NCBI RefSeq assembly: GCF_001653715.1
Contig: NZ_LWHQ01000072.1
Location: 1-60,088 of the forward strand
Direction of reading: 5' to 3'
Length of the DNA: 60,088 nucleotides
DNA from: Methylobacterium platani
GTDB taxonomy: Bacteria; Pseudomonadota; Alphaproteobacteria; Rhizobiales; Beijerinckiaceae
Part shown: positions 16,311 to 25,465 of the stretch, piece by piece
Layout of the letters: each line of letters starts with the position of its first letter
Position numbering within the stretch: the first letter of the stretch is position 1
Translations under genes and position numbers: made by a program
Notes under the pieces: generated by a model
Seen by the model: the letters and a program-made list of their open reading frames with translations, nothing else
Database searches by the model: none
What the model was told of the DNA's origin: nothing

Positions 16311-17198
16311 TCAGGGCTCCCGCACCGCCGCCGCGTCGCCGGCACGGACCGGCTCCGCGACGTAGCGCCCCTTCTCCGGCACCGCCACCGCGGAGAACGC
16401 GGCGGCGAGCCGGTGCAGCGCCTCCCGCAGGCCCGGGCCGCGCAGGGGCCGGCCGTGGCCGGTCAGGGCCAGCTCCGGCTCGAGCTGCGCCAGAACCTCG
16501 ACCGAGCGCCGGGCGGCGTCCCAGTCGACCGTGAGGTAACGCGGGGGGCCGTGCATCTCGGGCGCCTGGGTGGCGACGGCGTAGATCGATTCCTGCGCCG
16601 TGGTGACGAAGGCGTCGCCGGCGATCAGCGTCCGGTCGGCGGCGCGCCAGAGCGAGACGTGGCCCGGCGCGTGGCCCGGAGTGTGGATCCAGCGCCAGCC
16701 CGGCAGCGGCGGGATGCTGCCGTCCTCGGGCAGCAGGCGCAGCCGCGTCCCGACATCGACGGGCTTCGTCGGGAAGAGCGGCGAGAGCCGGGCGAGGAAC
16801 CCGCCGCCGACGCTCGGATCCGGGGCCGGATAGGCGCCGCCGCCGTCGAGATAGGGCCGCTCGAGCGGATGCGCGAAGACCGGCGCGTCCCACTCCTCCG
16901 CCAGGTCCTCCAGCACCCCAACATGGTCGAAATGGCCGTGGGTGAGCACGATCGCGGCCGGCCGGGCCCCCTTCCCGAACCGGGCGGCGGCCGCGGCTTC
17001 GATGGCGCGCCGCGACCCCATGATCCCGGCATCGACCAGCACCCAGCCCCGGTCGCCGGCGCCGGGCGGCCCGAGATAGGCGACGTTGACGAGGACGTGG
17101 CGCTGGTAGGCGAGGTCCGGGCGCAGGGTGTGGGTGCCGTCCGGCCCTGCCGGCTCGTCGGCGAGCGAACCGGGGTCGATCGGGATCTGCTGCACCAT
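16311..17198 (-). CDS. Metallo-beta-lactamase-fold hydrolase
   Basis: The 295-residue protein has the complete metal-binding set: THGHFDH (the HxHxDH motif), a downstream His in HTPGHAPGH, the bridging Asp in LIAGDAFVT, and a final His in LTGHGRPL. It belongs to the glyoxalase II-like branch of the superfamily, acting on thioesters, lactones or similar; the substrate is unknown. The start at 17198 follows a CGAGG ribosome-binding site; the frame continues to 17318 without a better start. It is divergent from the autotransporter gene. Confidence 0.85.
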   Translation of the reverse strand: MVQQIPIDPGSLADEPAGPDGTHTLRPDLAYQRHVLVNVAYLGPPGAGDRGWVLVDAGIMGSRRAIEAAAAARFGKGARPAAIVLTHGHFDHVGVLEDLAEEWDAPVFAHPLERPYLDGGGAYPAPDPSVGGGFLARLSPLFPTKPVDVGTRLRLLPEDGSIPPLPGWRWIHTPGHAPGHVSLWRAADRTLIAGDAFVTTAQESIYAVATQAPEMHGPPRYLTVDWDAARRSVEVLAQLEPELALTGHGRPLRGPGLREALHRLAAAFSAVAVPEKGRYVAEPVRAGDAAAVREP

Positions 17199-17436
17199 GC
17201 CGGCACCTCGCGACGGGAATGCCGGCTCAATGCTCCCACAGGGTATCTGTTCCCACCCGTCTGGGCGATCGCCCAGGTTTCGTGACGTTTCTGCCACGGC
17301 ATTTCGGAAATACATCATTGCGAAACGATCGCGGCATCAATCAGGCTTTTTCGCGGCTAGCATCGACGCGAGCGCCGTTGAGCGCGATTCGGAAAGAAGA
17401 AGGCTGCAAAGCCCACGGTCAGATCGAGGCAATTCG

Positions 17437-20400
17437 ATGAAAGTTCAGACACAGTCGAGATCCAGGGCGCTGGCGGCCCGCGGGCTGATCTCGCTCCTCT
17501 GCTCGACGATCTCTTACGCAGCGTTGGCGCAGTCCTCCGGTTATCAGGATCCCGGGCGCCTCGGCGACGCGGCCAGCTGGCGGACGCCGGAATACCTGGG
17601 CGATTGGGGCCTGACCTCGATGCGGGCCGACCAGGCCTATGCCCGCGGCGTCACCGGCCGGGGCGTCGTGGTCGGCTCGGTCGATTCGGGCTTCCTCGCC
17701 ACCCATCCGGAATTCGCCGGCCAGGTGACGCCGCTGACGGTCCAGGGCTCCTACCTGGCGAACGGCTACCGCTACGAGACCACCGCGGGCGGGCGCAGCG
17801 ACCTGTTCTCGGCGGGCGCCCCGTTCTCGGTGCCCGGCACCTGGATCCGCGGCGTCAACGACGACCACGGCACCCACGTCGACGGCACGATCGTGGCGCG
17901 GCGCGACGGCACCGGCATGCACGGCGTCGCCTTCGGCGCGACGCTTCTCGCCACCAACACCAACGCCACCGATTCCTCGATCTACGGCGCCAACCAGGAC
18001 TACACCTACTTCAAGGCCGCCTACGGCAACCTGGCGGCGTCCGGCGCCCGGGCGATCAACTCGTCCTGGGGCAGCCCGCCGCCCTCCGAGACCTACAACA
18101 CGATCGCCGGGGTCGCGGCCGGCTACGCCAAGTTCCAGGGCCGGCTCGACTGGCTCGACGCGGTCGCCGAGACGACGCGGCAATACGGCACGATCATGGT
18201 CTTCGCGGCCGGCAATGCCGGCGTGAACAACCCGACCGTGCGCGCCGCCCTGCCCTATTTCGAGCCCGACCTCGAATCGCGCTGGATCGCGGCCTCCGGC
18301 CTGACCATCGACGACGGCACGGCGTTCAACCGCTGCGGGCTCGCCAAGTACTGGTGCGTCGCCGCGCCCGGCCGCAACATCTTCAGCACCGTCACCTCGA
18401 CCACCGGGGTCGCCGGCTACGGCAACAAGAGCGGCACCTCGATGTCGGCGCCCCACGTCACCGGCGCGCTGGCGCTGGTGATGGAGCGCTACCCCTACAT
18501 GACCAACGAGCAGGCGCGCGACGTGCTGCTCACCACCGCGACCCATCTCGGCAGCGGCCCGGCCGACCGGCCGAACGAGACCTTCGGCTGGGGCAAGATC
18601 GACCTCGGCCGCGCGATGAACGGCCCGGGCCAGTTCCTCGGCCGCTTCACCGCCACCCTGCCGGGCGGCACGGCCGACATCTGGTCGAACGACATCTCCG
18701 ACGCCGCGCTGCGCCAGCGCCAGGTGGAGGACGGCGCCGAGCACGCGACCTGGCTGCAGCTCAAGGCTACCCGCGGCTGGAGCAACGGCCTGCCGCCCGG
18801 GGCCACCGCCGACCAGCAGATCGAGTACACCTGGCGCGGGGCGCGCGACCAGGCCTTCCTCACCCGCGTCTACCAGGGCGGGCTGACCAAGGCCGGCGAC
18901 GGCGCGCTGATCCTGACCGGCGCCAATACCTATACCGGCTCGACCGAGGTGAATGGCGGCCTGCTCGCCGTCGACGGCTCGATCGCCTCGGTGGCGAACG
19001 TGAATGCCGGCGGCACGCTCGGGGGCACCGGCACCCTCGGCGGGCTCAATGTCCGCTCCGGCGGCAAGGTGGCGCCGGGCAACGGCCTCGGCACGCTGAC
19101 CGTCGCCGGTACCGTCAGCTTCGCGCCGGGTTCGCGCTACGCCGTCGAAGTCGCGCCGGGCGTGAGCGACCGCATCGACGCCACCGGCGCGGCGCGGATC
19201 GACGGCGGCACCGTGACAGTCGCCGCGGCGGGGACGGGCACGCCCTTGAGCCCCGGCGCCCTGCGCGGGCTCCTCGGCCAGCGCACCACCATCCTGTCGG
19301 CGGCCCAAGGGCTCACCGGCCGCTTCGACAGCGTGACGCCGGGCTACACCTTCGTCGGGGCGAACCTCGATTACGGCACCCAGACCGTCGGGCTGACGCT
19401 GGCGCGCAACGCCACCCCCTTCGCGTCGGTCGCCGCCACCCGCAACCAGGCGGCGACGGGCGGGGCGATCGAGGCCTTGGGCGCCGGCAACGCGCTCTAC
19501 GAGACGGTGCTGGTCAACACCGATCCGGGCGCGGCGCGCACCGCCTTCGCCTCCCTGTCGGGCGAGATCCATGCCAGCGCGGTGACGGCGCAGTTCGAGA
19601 CCGCGTTCTTCGTGCGCGAGGCGATCCTCGACCGGCTGCGCCGCGGCGACCCGTCCGACGCGGCCCTGGTCCCGGGCCTCTCGGTCCCCAGCCTGCCGGC
19701 GGCCTATTCCGCCGACCTCCCGGGCCGGGTCGCGCCGCCCGTCCAGGTGCCGGCGCAACTCGTCGAGCCGCGACCCTACGCGGTCTGGGGCCAGGGCTTC
19801 GGCGCCTTCGGCCGCACCCGCGGCGACGGCAACGCCGCTTCGCTGTCGCGCCAGATCAGCGGCTTCGTGCTCGGCGCCGACACCCGGATGGATCTCGGCG
19901 GGGTGCCGGGCGGCTGGCGCCTCGGCGTCGCCGGCGGCTACACCAATACCAGCCTCGACGTGACCGGCCGCGCCTCCTCGGGCGTGATCGAGAGCGGCTT
20001 CGGCGGCCTCTATGCCGGCACGACGCTCGGACCGGTGGCTCTCCGCTTCGGCGGCGTCGCCGGGGCCACCAGCCTGTCGCTCCGGCGCAGCATCCTGGCC
20101 CCGGGCTTCGCCCAGGGCCTGAGCGCCCGCTACGGCGGGATCACCGCGCAGGTCTTCGGCGAAGTCGGCTACCGGATGTCGTTCGGGGCGGCTTCGATCG
20201 AGCCCTTCGTCGGCGCGGCCGCGATCCGCATCGGCCAGGACGCCTTCGCCGAGCGCGGCGGCCCGGCGGCGCTCTCCGGCCTCGGCCGCGACAACGATCT
20301 CGCGGCCACCACCCTCGGCGTGCGCGGTTCGACCCGGCTCTCGGCCGACCTGCCGGTGTTCCTCACCGGCCTCGTCGGCTGGCGCCGGGCCTACGGCGAC

Positions 20401-20610
20401 GTGGTGCCGAAGGCCCTCCTCGCGTTCGGATCCGGCCAGACCGGCTTCCTGGTCGCCGGTGTGCCGATCAACCGCGACGCGGTGGTGGCGCAGGCCGGGA
20501 TCGACTGGGCCGTCTCGCGGGCGGCGACGCTCGGCGTGTCCTACACGGGTCAGGCCGGCGAGCGGGCGCAGGACCACGCGGTGAAGGGCAACTTCACCTA
20601 TCGGTTCTGA
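17437..20610 (+). CDS. Subtilisin-family autotransporter serine protease
   Basis: The 1057-residue type V secreted protease has a signal peptide (about residues 1-31, ending near YAALA). The S8 peptidase domain follows with catalytic Asp83 (GSVDSG), His144 (NDDHGTHV), oxyanion Asn260 (AAGNAG) and Ser335 (SGTSMSAPH). An autotransporter-associated beta-strand repeat (LTKAGDGALILTGANTYTGS) leads to a passenger stalk, and a C-terminal 12-stranded beta-barrel begins near residue 780 and ends in the outer-membrane signature NFTYRF. ATG 17437 is the only start giving a signal peptide. The protease is expected to be displayed or released at the cell surface. It is monocistronic with its own terminator. 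Confidence 0.93.
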   Translation: MKVQTQSRSRALAARGLISLLCSTISYAALAQSSGYQDPGRLGDAASWRTPEYLGDWGLTSMRADQAYARGVTGRGVVVGSVDSGFLATHPEFAGQVTPLTVQGSYLANGYRYETTAGGRSDLFSAGAPFSVPGTWIRGVNDDHGTHVDGTIVARRDGTGMHGVAFGATLLATNTNATDSSIYGANQDYTYFKAAYGNLAASGARAINSSWGSPPPSETYNTIAGVAAGYAKFQGRLDWLDAVAETTRQYGTIMVFAAGNAGVNNPTVRAALPYFEPDLESRWIAASGLTIDDGTAFNRCGLAKYWCVAAPGRNIFSTVTSTTGVAGYGNKSGTSMSAPHVTGALALVMERYPYMTNEQARDVLLTTATHLGSGPADRPNETFGWGKIDLGRAMNGPGQFLGRFTATLPGGTADIWSNDISDAALRQRQVEDGAEHATWLQLKATRGWSNGLPPGATADQQIEYTWRGARDQAFLTRVYQGGLTKAGDGALILTGANTYTGSTEVNGGLLAVDGSIASVANVNAGGTLGGTGTLGGLNVRSGGKVAPGNGLGTLTVAGTVSFAPGSRYAVEVAPGVSDRIDATGAARIDGGTVTVAAAGTGTPLSPGALRGLLGQRTTILSAAQGLTGRFDSVTPGYTFVGANLDYGTQTVGLTLARNATPFASVAATRNQAATGGAIEALGAGNALYETVLVNTDPGAARTAFASLSGEIHASAVTAQFETAFFVREAILDRLRRGDPSDAALVPGLSVPSLPAAYSADLPGRVAPPVQVPAQLVEPRPYAVWGQGFGAFGRTRGDGNAASLSRQISGFVLGADTRMDLGGVPGGWRLGVAGGYTNTSLDVTGRASSGVIESGFGGLYAGTTLGPVALRFGGVAGATSLSLRRSILAPGFAQGLSARYGGITAQVFGEVGYRMSFGAASIEPFVGAAAIRIGQDAFAERGGPAALSGLGRDNDLAATTLGVRGSTRLSADLPVFLTGLVGWRRAYGDVVPKALLAFGSGQTGFLVAGVPINRDAVVAQAGIDWAVSRAATLGVSYTGQAGERAQDHAVKGNFTYRF

Positions 20611-20627
20611 CGATCCGGAACGCGGAA

Positions 20628-20660
20628 GGTCCGCCGCCTCTGCCAGGGCGGCGGACCTTT
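20628..20660 (+). terminator. Terminator of the autotransporter gene
   Basis: A perfect 10-bp stem (GTCCGCCGCC / GGCGGCGGAC, within 20629-20656) with an 8-nt loop is followed by CCTTTAT, about 20 nt after the autotransporter stop. Confidence 0.75.
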
Positions 20661-20710
20661 ATCGTCTGCATGGATCCCCAAGAGGGCACCGCCGCCCGAA
20701 AGGGGAGCGC

Positions 20711-20742
20711 ATCCCCCTCTCCCGTGTGGGAGAGGGGATCCC
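20711..20742. repeat. Palindromic intergenic repeat, copy 1
   Basis: The palindrome ATCCCCCTCTCCC-GTGT-GGGAGAGGGGAT lies between the autotransporter and the MHS transporter. The same CCCTCTCCC/GGGAGAGGG core recurs twice near tRNA-Leu (54109-54154 and 54226-54271), so it is a dispersed repeat and not a gene-specific terminator. Confidence 0.7.
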
Positions 20743-20794
20743 ACGACCCACTGATGTTACGACGACGTCGTTGGTTCTCGTGCCGCGCGATCCG

Positions 20795-22132
20795 TCAGCG
20801 CTTGCCCAGCTGCTCCATCGGCGTGCGGTAGGTCTCCCGCGCGGTGAAGATCGACACCGCGGCGATCGCCGCCGTGGCGGTGACGAAGGCGGCGACCGGG
20901 ACCCAGCCGGTCGGGCCGGTGCCGAGGAGGGCGGCGCTGATCACGGGGGCGAAGCCGCCGAGCGCGAAGCCGATCTGGGTGCCGATCGCCATGCCCGACA
21001 GCCGGACCTTGGTGTCGAACATCTCGCCGTAGAGCGACGGCCACACACCGTTGGCGGCGCTGTAGACCACGCCCGAGAGCAGGATGCCGAAGACGAAGAT
21101 CAGGGCTACGTTGCCCTGGCTGATCGCCCACATGTAGGGCCAGATCAGCGCGGCGGAGCCGAGCGCGCCGAAGATGAAGACCGGGCGGCGGCCGATCCGG
21201 TCGGCCAGCGCCGCGAAGGCCGGGATCGCGCCGAGGGCCACGATGTTGGCCAGGATCAGCACGGTCAGCATCATCGACCGGTCGATCTTCATCGTGTTGA
21301 CGGCGTAGGACAGGGTGAAGACGCTGAAGATCGTGCTCACCACCGAGACCAGCGCGGCGAAGATCACCCGCAGCACGTCGTCCCACTGCTTGCGGAACAG
21401 CACCGCGACCGGCAGGCCCTCCTTCTCGAGGGTGTGCGCCTGCTGCTCCTTCTCGAAGACGGGGGTCTCCGGCAGGGTGCGGCGGACCCAGAAGCCGACC
21501 GCGACGACGAGCGCGCTGAGGAAGAACGGGATGCGCCAGCCCCAGGACAGCATCTGCGCCTCGGGCAGCTGCGTGACCGGCAGGAAGACCAGCGTGGCGA
21601 GGATCAGCCCGGCCTGGGTGCCGCTCAAGGTGAAGCTGGTGAAGAAGGCGCGCTTGTGGGCGGGGGCGTGCTCCAGCGTCATCGAGTTGGCGCCGGCCTG
21701 CTCGCCGGCGGCCGAGATGCCCTGGAGCAGCCGGGCGACGACGAGCAGGATCGGCGACAGGATGCCGAGCTGGTCGTAGGTCGGCAGGCAGCCGATCATG
21801 AAGGTCGAGAGGCCCATCAGGAGCAGCGTGAAGGTCAGCACCTTCTTGCGGCCGAAGCGGTCGCCGATATGGCCGAGCGCCACCGCGCCGAGGGGCCGGG
21901 TGATGTAGGCGACGCCGAAGGTCGCGAAGGAAGCGATCGCCGCCGCCTGCGGGTTGTCGGGCGAGAAGAACAGCTTCGGGAAGATCAGCGCCGCGGCGGT
22001 GCCGTAGATGAAGAAGTCGTAGTACTCGACCGCGCTGCCGATCCAGCTCGCGAGCGCGGCCTTCCTCGGGCTTTTCACGGAATCGGGCTCGACGGCAGCG
22101 GTCGCGGCCGCCGGGAAGACGGAGGAGGTCAT
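20795..22132 (-). CDS. shiA: MHS-family MFS transporter, probable shikimate/quinate permease
   Basis: The 445-residue protein has twelve predicted helices and the metabolite:H+ symporter features: the N-terminal WIGSAVEYYDFFIYGTAAAL segment, the loop 2-3 motif GHIGDRFGRKKVL, and the repeat-half counterpart ADRIGRRPVF. ShiA of E. coli is the type member for shikimate. Substrate assignment here rests on context: it is directly followed by a shikimate/quinate dehydrogenase and dehydroshikimate dehydratase locus. ATG 22132 begins MTSSVFPAAATAAVEPD; the frame is open to 22183. Confidence 0.8.
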   Translation of the reverse strand: MTSSVFPAAATAAVEPDSVKSPRKAALASWIGSAVEYYDFFIYGTAAALIFPKLFFSPDNPQAAAIASFATFGVAYITRPLGAVALGHIGDRFGRKKVLTFTLLLMGLSTFMIGCLPTYDQLGILSPILLVVARLLQGISAAGEQAGANSMTLEHAPAHKRAFFTSFTLSGTQAGLILATLVFLPVTQLPEAQMLSWGWRIPFFLSALVVAVGFWVRRTLPETPVFEKEQQAHTLEKEGLPVAVLFRKQWDDVLRVIFAALVSVVSTIFSVFTLSYAVNTMKIDRSMMLTVLILANIVALGAIPAFAALADRIGRRPVFIFGALGSAALIWPYMWAISQGNVALIFVFGILLSGVVYSAANGVWPSLYGEMFDTKVRLSGMAIGTQIGFALGGFAPVISAALLGTGPTGWVPVAAFVTATAAIAAVSIFTARETYRTPMEQLGKR

Positions 22133-22202
22133 CGGGCGTTTCCTGTGGGAGGGAGAAGACGGGCCCGTTGGCTCGGGCCGCATTGTTCGGGTCGGGTGAA
22201 GC

Positions 22203-23066
22203 TCAGGCGGTCCGGCCGAGCTCGGCGAAGTGGCGGAGCATCCGCTCCGGGTCCGGGGTCAGGCCGGTGATGAGGCGGAACGCCTCGACGGCCTGGAACA
22301 CCGCCATGCCGCCGCCGTCGAGGGTGCGGCAGCCGATCCGCCGCGCCTCGCGCAGGAGCGCGGTCTCGAGCGGGAAGTAGACGATCTCGGCGACGAAGAG
22401 CCCCGGGTGGAGGTATTCCGCCGGCAGCGGCAGGCCCGGATACTTGTCCATGCCGGTCGGGGTGCAGTGGACGAGGCCGTCCGCCGCCGCCACCTCGGCG
22501 GCGAGGTCGGTGCAGGCCCGCGCCCGGCCGGCGCCGAAGCGCTCGCAGAGCGAGGCCGCGACAGCGGCGGCCCGGGCCGGATCGATGTCGTTGAGGACGA
22601 GGTCGCGCACCCCGAGGGTGAGCAGCGCGTGGGCCACCGCCGCGCCGGCGCCGCCCGCCCCGAGCTGGACGACGCGATTCAGCGCCACGTCCGGCAGGCC
22701 GCGCCGGAACGCCTCGGCGAAGCCCCACCAGTCGGTGTTGTGGCCGACGCGCTTAGCCTCGCGCAGCACCACGGTATTGACCGCGCCGAGGGCCGCCGCG
22801 TCGGGCGACAGCTCGTCGAGATGGGCGAGCACCGCCTGCTTGCACGGATGGGTGATGTTGAGGCCGGAGAATCCCATCCGCTCGGCGGCGGTGAGGAGCT
22901 CGGGCAGGGCCTCGGCACCGAGACCGAGCTTCTCGAGGTCGATCTTCTGGTAGAGGAGCCGCAGGCCCTGCGCATCGCCCTCGTGCTCATGCATCGCCGG
23001 GGTGCGGGAGGCCTGGATGCCGTTGCCGATCAGGCCGGCCAGGACGGAGGTGGGGGCAGCGCCCAT
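22203..23066 (-). CDS. aroE: Shikimate/quinate dehydrogenase
   Basis: The 287-residue NAD(P)-dependent enzyme interconverts 3-dehydroshikimate and shikimate, or dehydroquinate and quinate. The N-terminal substrate domain has NITHPCKQ with the catalytic Lys and NTDWWGF with the catalytic Asp; the Rossmann domain has VVQLGAGGAGAAVAHALL. After the glycine loop NDIDPAR follows beta-2, an acidic residue typical of NAD-preferring catabolic forms. Lying between a permease and QuiC, it is more likely the catabolic enzyme than the biosynthetic AroE. Start 23066 has GAGGAG upstream. Promoter shared with quiC. Confidence 0.88.
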   Translation of the reverse strand: MGAAPTSVLAGLIGNGIQASRTPAMHEHEGDAQGLRLLYQKIDLEKLGLGAEALPELLTAAERMGFSGLNITHPCKQAVLAHLDELSPDAAALGAVNTVVLREAKRVGHNTDWWGFAEAFRRGLPDVALNRVVQLGAGGAGAAVAHALLTLGVRDLVLNDIDPARAAAVAASLCERFGAGRARACTDLAAEVAAADGLVHCTPTGMDKYPGLPLPAEYLHPGLFVAEIVYFPLETALLREARRIGCRTLDGGGMAVFQAVEAFRLITGLTPDPERMLRHFAELGRTA

Positions 23067-23131
23067 GGCGGGCTCCTCTCGACAGCGTTCCTCGGATGGC
23101 GCGATTGCGACGCGCTTGAATTCAAATGTAC

Positions 23132-23145
23132 GAACCAGTACGTTC
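23132..23145. promoter_or_regulatory. Dyad in the aroE/quiC divergent control region
   Basis: GAAC-N6-GTTC (23132-23145) is embedded in GTACG direct repeats in the only AT-richer spot of the 185-nt region between the divergent aroE-like and quiC genes. It is a plausible repressor or activator site for both transcripts. No matching regulator gene is adjacent, so this is inference. Confidence 0.4.
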
Positions 23146-23251
23146 ATGTCAACCCGGAAAAGCGGCAGGCCACGCGGTCGTCGCTCCGGGCTCGACGGAG
23201 CCGGCCCCGTTTGCGATGGAGGGCCGGGACGAACGGACGGGAGAAGGCGCG

Positions 23252-25171
23252 ATGAGGAAGGCGATCGCTACGGTGTCGTTGAGCGGCACGCTGATCGAGA
23301 AGCTGGAGGCGATCGCGGCGGCGCGGTTCGACGGCGTCGAGATCTTCGAGAACGACCTCCTGTTCCACACCGGCGCCGCCCGCGACGTGCGCCGCTACGC
23401 CTCCGACCTCGGCCTGTCGATCGACCTGTTCCAGCCCTTCCGGGATTTCGAGGGCGTGTCGGACGAGCAGCTCAAGCGCAACCTCGACCGGGCCGAGCGC
23501 AAGTTCGACCTGATGGAGGAGCTCGGCGCGCCGCTGATCCTGGTCTGCTCCAACGTCGGCACCGAGGTCTCGGACGACGATTCCCGGATGGCCGACCAGC
23601 TCTACCAGCTCGCCGAGCGGGCGGCGAAGCGCGGCCTCAAGATCGGCTACGAGGCCCTGTCCTGGGGCACCAAGGTGCGCACCTTCGACCGGGCCTGGGG
23701 CATCGTCGAGCGGGCGAACCACCCGCATCTCGGCCTGATTCTCGACAGCTTCCACACCCTGGCCCTCCCCGACGACTGGTCGGGCATCGCGAACCTGCCG
23801 GGCCAGCGGGTGTTCTTCGTCCAGCTCGCCGATGCGCCGCGCATCGGCATGAACCCGCTGACCCTGAGCCGCCACTTCCGCTGCCTGCCGGGCCAGGGCG
23901 ACCTCGACGTGCCGGGCTTCCTCCAGGCGGTGCTGGCCTGCGGCTATACCGGCACGATCTCGCTCGAGATCTTCAACGACGACATGCGGGCCGCCCCCCC
24001 GCGCCAGACCGCCGCCGACGGACACCGCTCGCTGCTCTTCCTGGAGGAGAAGGTGCGCCGCACCGACGAGGCGGCGGCGCTCGCGCCCTCCCCCGCCAGG
24101 CGGCCCCGCCGCCGGGTCGAGCTGTTCGATCCGCCGCTGCCGCCGGCCATCACCGGCCACCGCTTCATCGAGGTCGCGGTGGACGAGCGCTGCGAGGGCG
24201 CGCTCGCGCGTCTCCTCGGCCAGCTCGGCTTCGTCCGCTTGGGGTCGCACCGCAGCAAGGCGGTGACGCTGTACGGCCAGGGCGAGATCCGCATCGTGCT
24301 CAACCGCGAGCCGGATTCCTTCGCCTCGTCCTACTTCCTGATGCACGGCCCCTCGGTCTGCGCGCAAGCGATCGCCACCGACGACGCGCTCGCGGCCCTG
24401 GGCCGGGCCGAGTCCTACGGCGCCGCCCGCTTCGGCGGCCGGATCGGCCCGGACGAGAACGCCTTCCCGTCGATCCGCGCGCCGGACGGCAGCCTGATCA
24501 TCCTCACCGACCCGCAGACCGGGGCCGATTTCGAGCGCGACTTCGTGATGGACGAGGGCGCGGAGCCGGCGGGCCTTCTCACCCGGGTCGACCACGTCGC
24601 CCAGGCCCTGCCCGAGGGCCAGCTCGATTCCTGGGTGCTGTTCTACCGCGCGGTGCTCGGCCTCGAGCCGGAGGACGTGGTGGTGCTGCCCGACCCCTAC
24701 GGTCTGGTGCGCAGCAAGGCGATGTCGAATGCCGAGCGGACCATGCGGCTGCCGCTCAACATCTCGGAGAGCCGCAACACCGCCACCGCCCGCCTGGTGA
24801 CGAGCTTCGCGGGCGCGGGCGTCCACCACATCGCGCTTGCCACCGACGACATCTTCGCGGCGGCCGAGCGCCTGAAGGCCGCCGGCGCGACGCTGCTGCC
24901 GATCCCGGCCAACTACTACGACGACGTGGCCGCCCGCTTCGGCCTCGACGACGCCACCATCGCGCGGATGCAGTCCTTGAGCATCCTCTACGACCGCGTC
25001 GGCGACGGCGAGTTCCTGCAGTTCTACACGACGCCGTTCGAGGAGCGGTTCTACTTCGAGATCGTGCAGCGCAAGGGCGGCTACGACCTCTACGGCGCGC
25101 CGAACGCCCCGGTGCGGATGGCGGCGCTCGCGGCTTTGCGGGGGCCGAACCTGTCGCAGGTGCTGCGGTAG
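23252..25171 (+). CDS. quiC: 3-dehydroshikimate dehydratase, isomerase-VOC fusion (QuiC type)
   Basis: The 639-residue protein joins an N-terminal TIM-barrel sugar-phosphate isomerase/AP-endonuclease-2-like domain (residues 1-275; FDGVEIFENDL, GLILDSFHTL, GYTGTISLEIFNDD with metal-ligand residues) to a C-terminal 4-hydroxyphenylpyruvate-dioxygenase-like VOC domain (residues about 310-630; VHHIALATDD, EERFYFEIVQR). This matches the Pseudomonas QuiC1 architecture, whose barrel dehydrates 3-dehydroshikimate to protocatechuate. The VOC half keeps His and Glu metal-ligand positions. ATG 23252 follows GGGAGAAGG. Confidence 0.88.
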   Translation: MRKAIATVSLSGTLIEKLEAIAAARFDGVEIFENDLLFHTGAARDVRRYASDLGLSIDLFQPFRDFEGVSDEQLKRNLDRAERKFDLMEELGAPLILVCSNVGTEVSDDDSRMADQLYQLAERAAKRGLKIGYEALSWGTKVRTFDRAWGIVERANHPHLGLILDSFHTLALPDDWSGIANLPGQRVFFVQLADAPRIGMNPLTLSRHFRCLPGQGDLDVPGFLQAVLACGYTGTISLEIFNDDMRAAPPRQTAADGHRSLLFLEEKVRRTDEAAALAPSPARRPRRRVELFDPPLPPAITGHRFIEVAVDERCEGALARLLGQLGFVRLGSHRSKAVTLYGQGEIRIVLNREPDSFASSYFLMHGPSVCAQAIATDDALAALGRAESYGAARFGGRIGPDENAFPSIRAPDGSLIILTDPQTGADFERDFVMDEGAEPAGLLTRVDHVAQALPEGQLDSWVLFYRAVLGLEPEDVVVLPDPYGLVRSKAMSNAERTMRLPLNISESRNTATARLVTSFAGAGVHHIALATDDIFAAAERLKAAGATLLPIPANYYDDVAARFGLDDATIARMQSLSILYDRVGDGEFLQFYTTPFEERFYFEIVQRKGGYDLYGAPNAPVRMAALAALRGPNLSQVLR

Positions 25172-25208
25172 GAAGGCCGGGGGCAGGCCGGCCCCCCTGC
25201 TCCCCTCC

Positions 25209-25377
25209 CCCTTTCCCGGACGACTGGAGCGATAGCGGAAGGAGATCCGGGAACCAGCACGAGAAGCCGCGAAGCGCCCGCTTGTCTGCAACGGTGCAGC
25301 ATTCGGAGCCGCTTCGCGGCACATATCTCCTGGATCCCGGATCTCCTTCCACTTCGTTCCAGTCGTCCGGGAAAGGG
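25209..25377. repeat. Large nested inverted repeat
   Basis: An outer pair of about 43-44 nt arms (25209-25252 and 25335-25377; both contain TTTCCCGGACGACTGGA and GGAAGGAGATCCGGGA or complement) encloses an inner pair GCCGCGAAGCG / CGCTTCGCGGC. The whole fills the space between quiC and the parvulin terminator. It contains no reading frame of interest and looks like a miniature palindromic element or a long RNA hairpin. Confidence 0.75.
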
Positions 25378-25406
25378 CGTGGGCGGATCGACCGGTCTCC
25401 AAGCAG

Positions 25407-25443
25407 AAAAAAGCCCCCGGAAGCACGGCCTCCGGGGGCTTTT
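25407..25443. terminator. Bidirectional terminator between quiC and the parvulin gene
   Basis: The stem GCCCCCGGA / TCCGGGGGC (25413-25421 / 25431-25439) has A-runs on its left and T-runs on its right, so it can stop transcription from both convergent genes. Confidence 0.85.
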
Positions 25444-25465
25444 CGCTGTCTGCCGAGGCCGATCC

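Noticed and set aside
17419..20577. A leftward frame of over 1000 codons opposite the autotransporter
   Set aside because: Low-complexity Arg/Gly/Ala/Asp product, and the forward gene has a complete catalytic triad and barrel.
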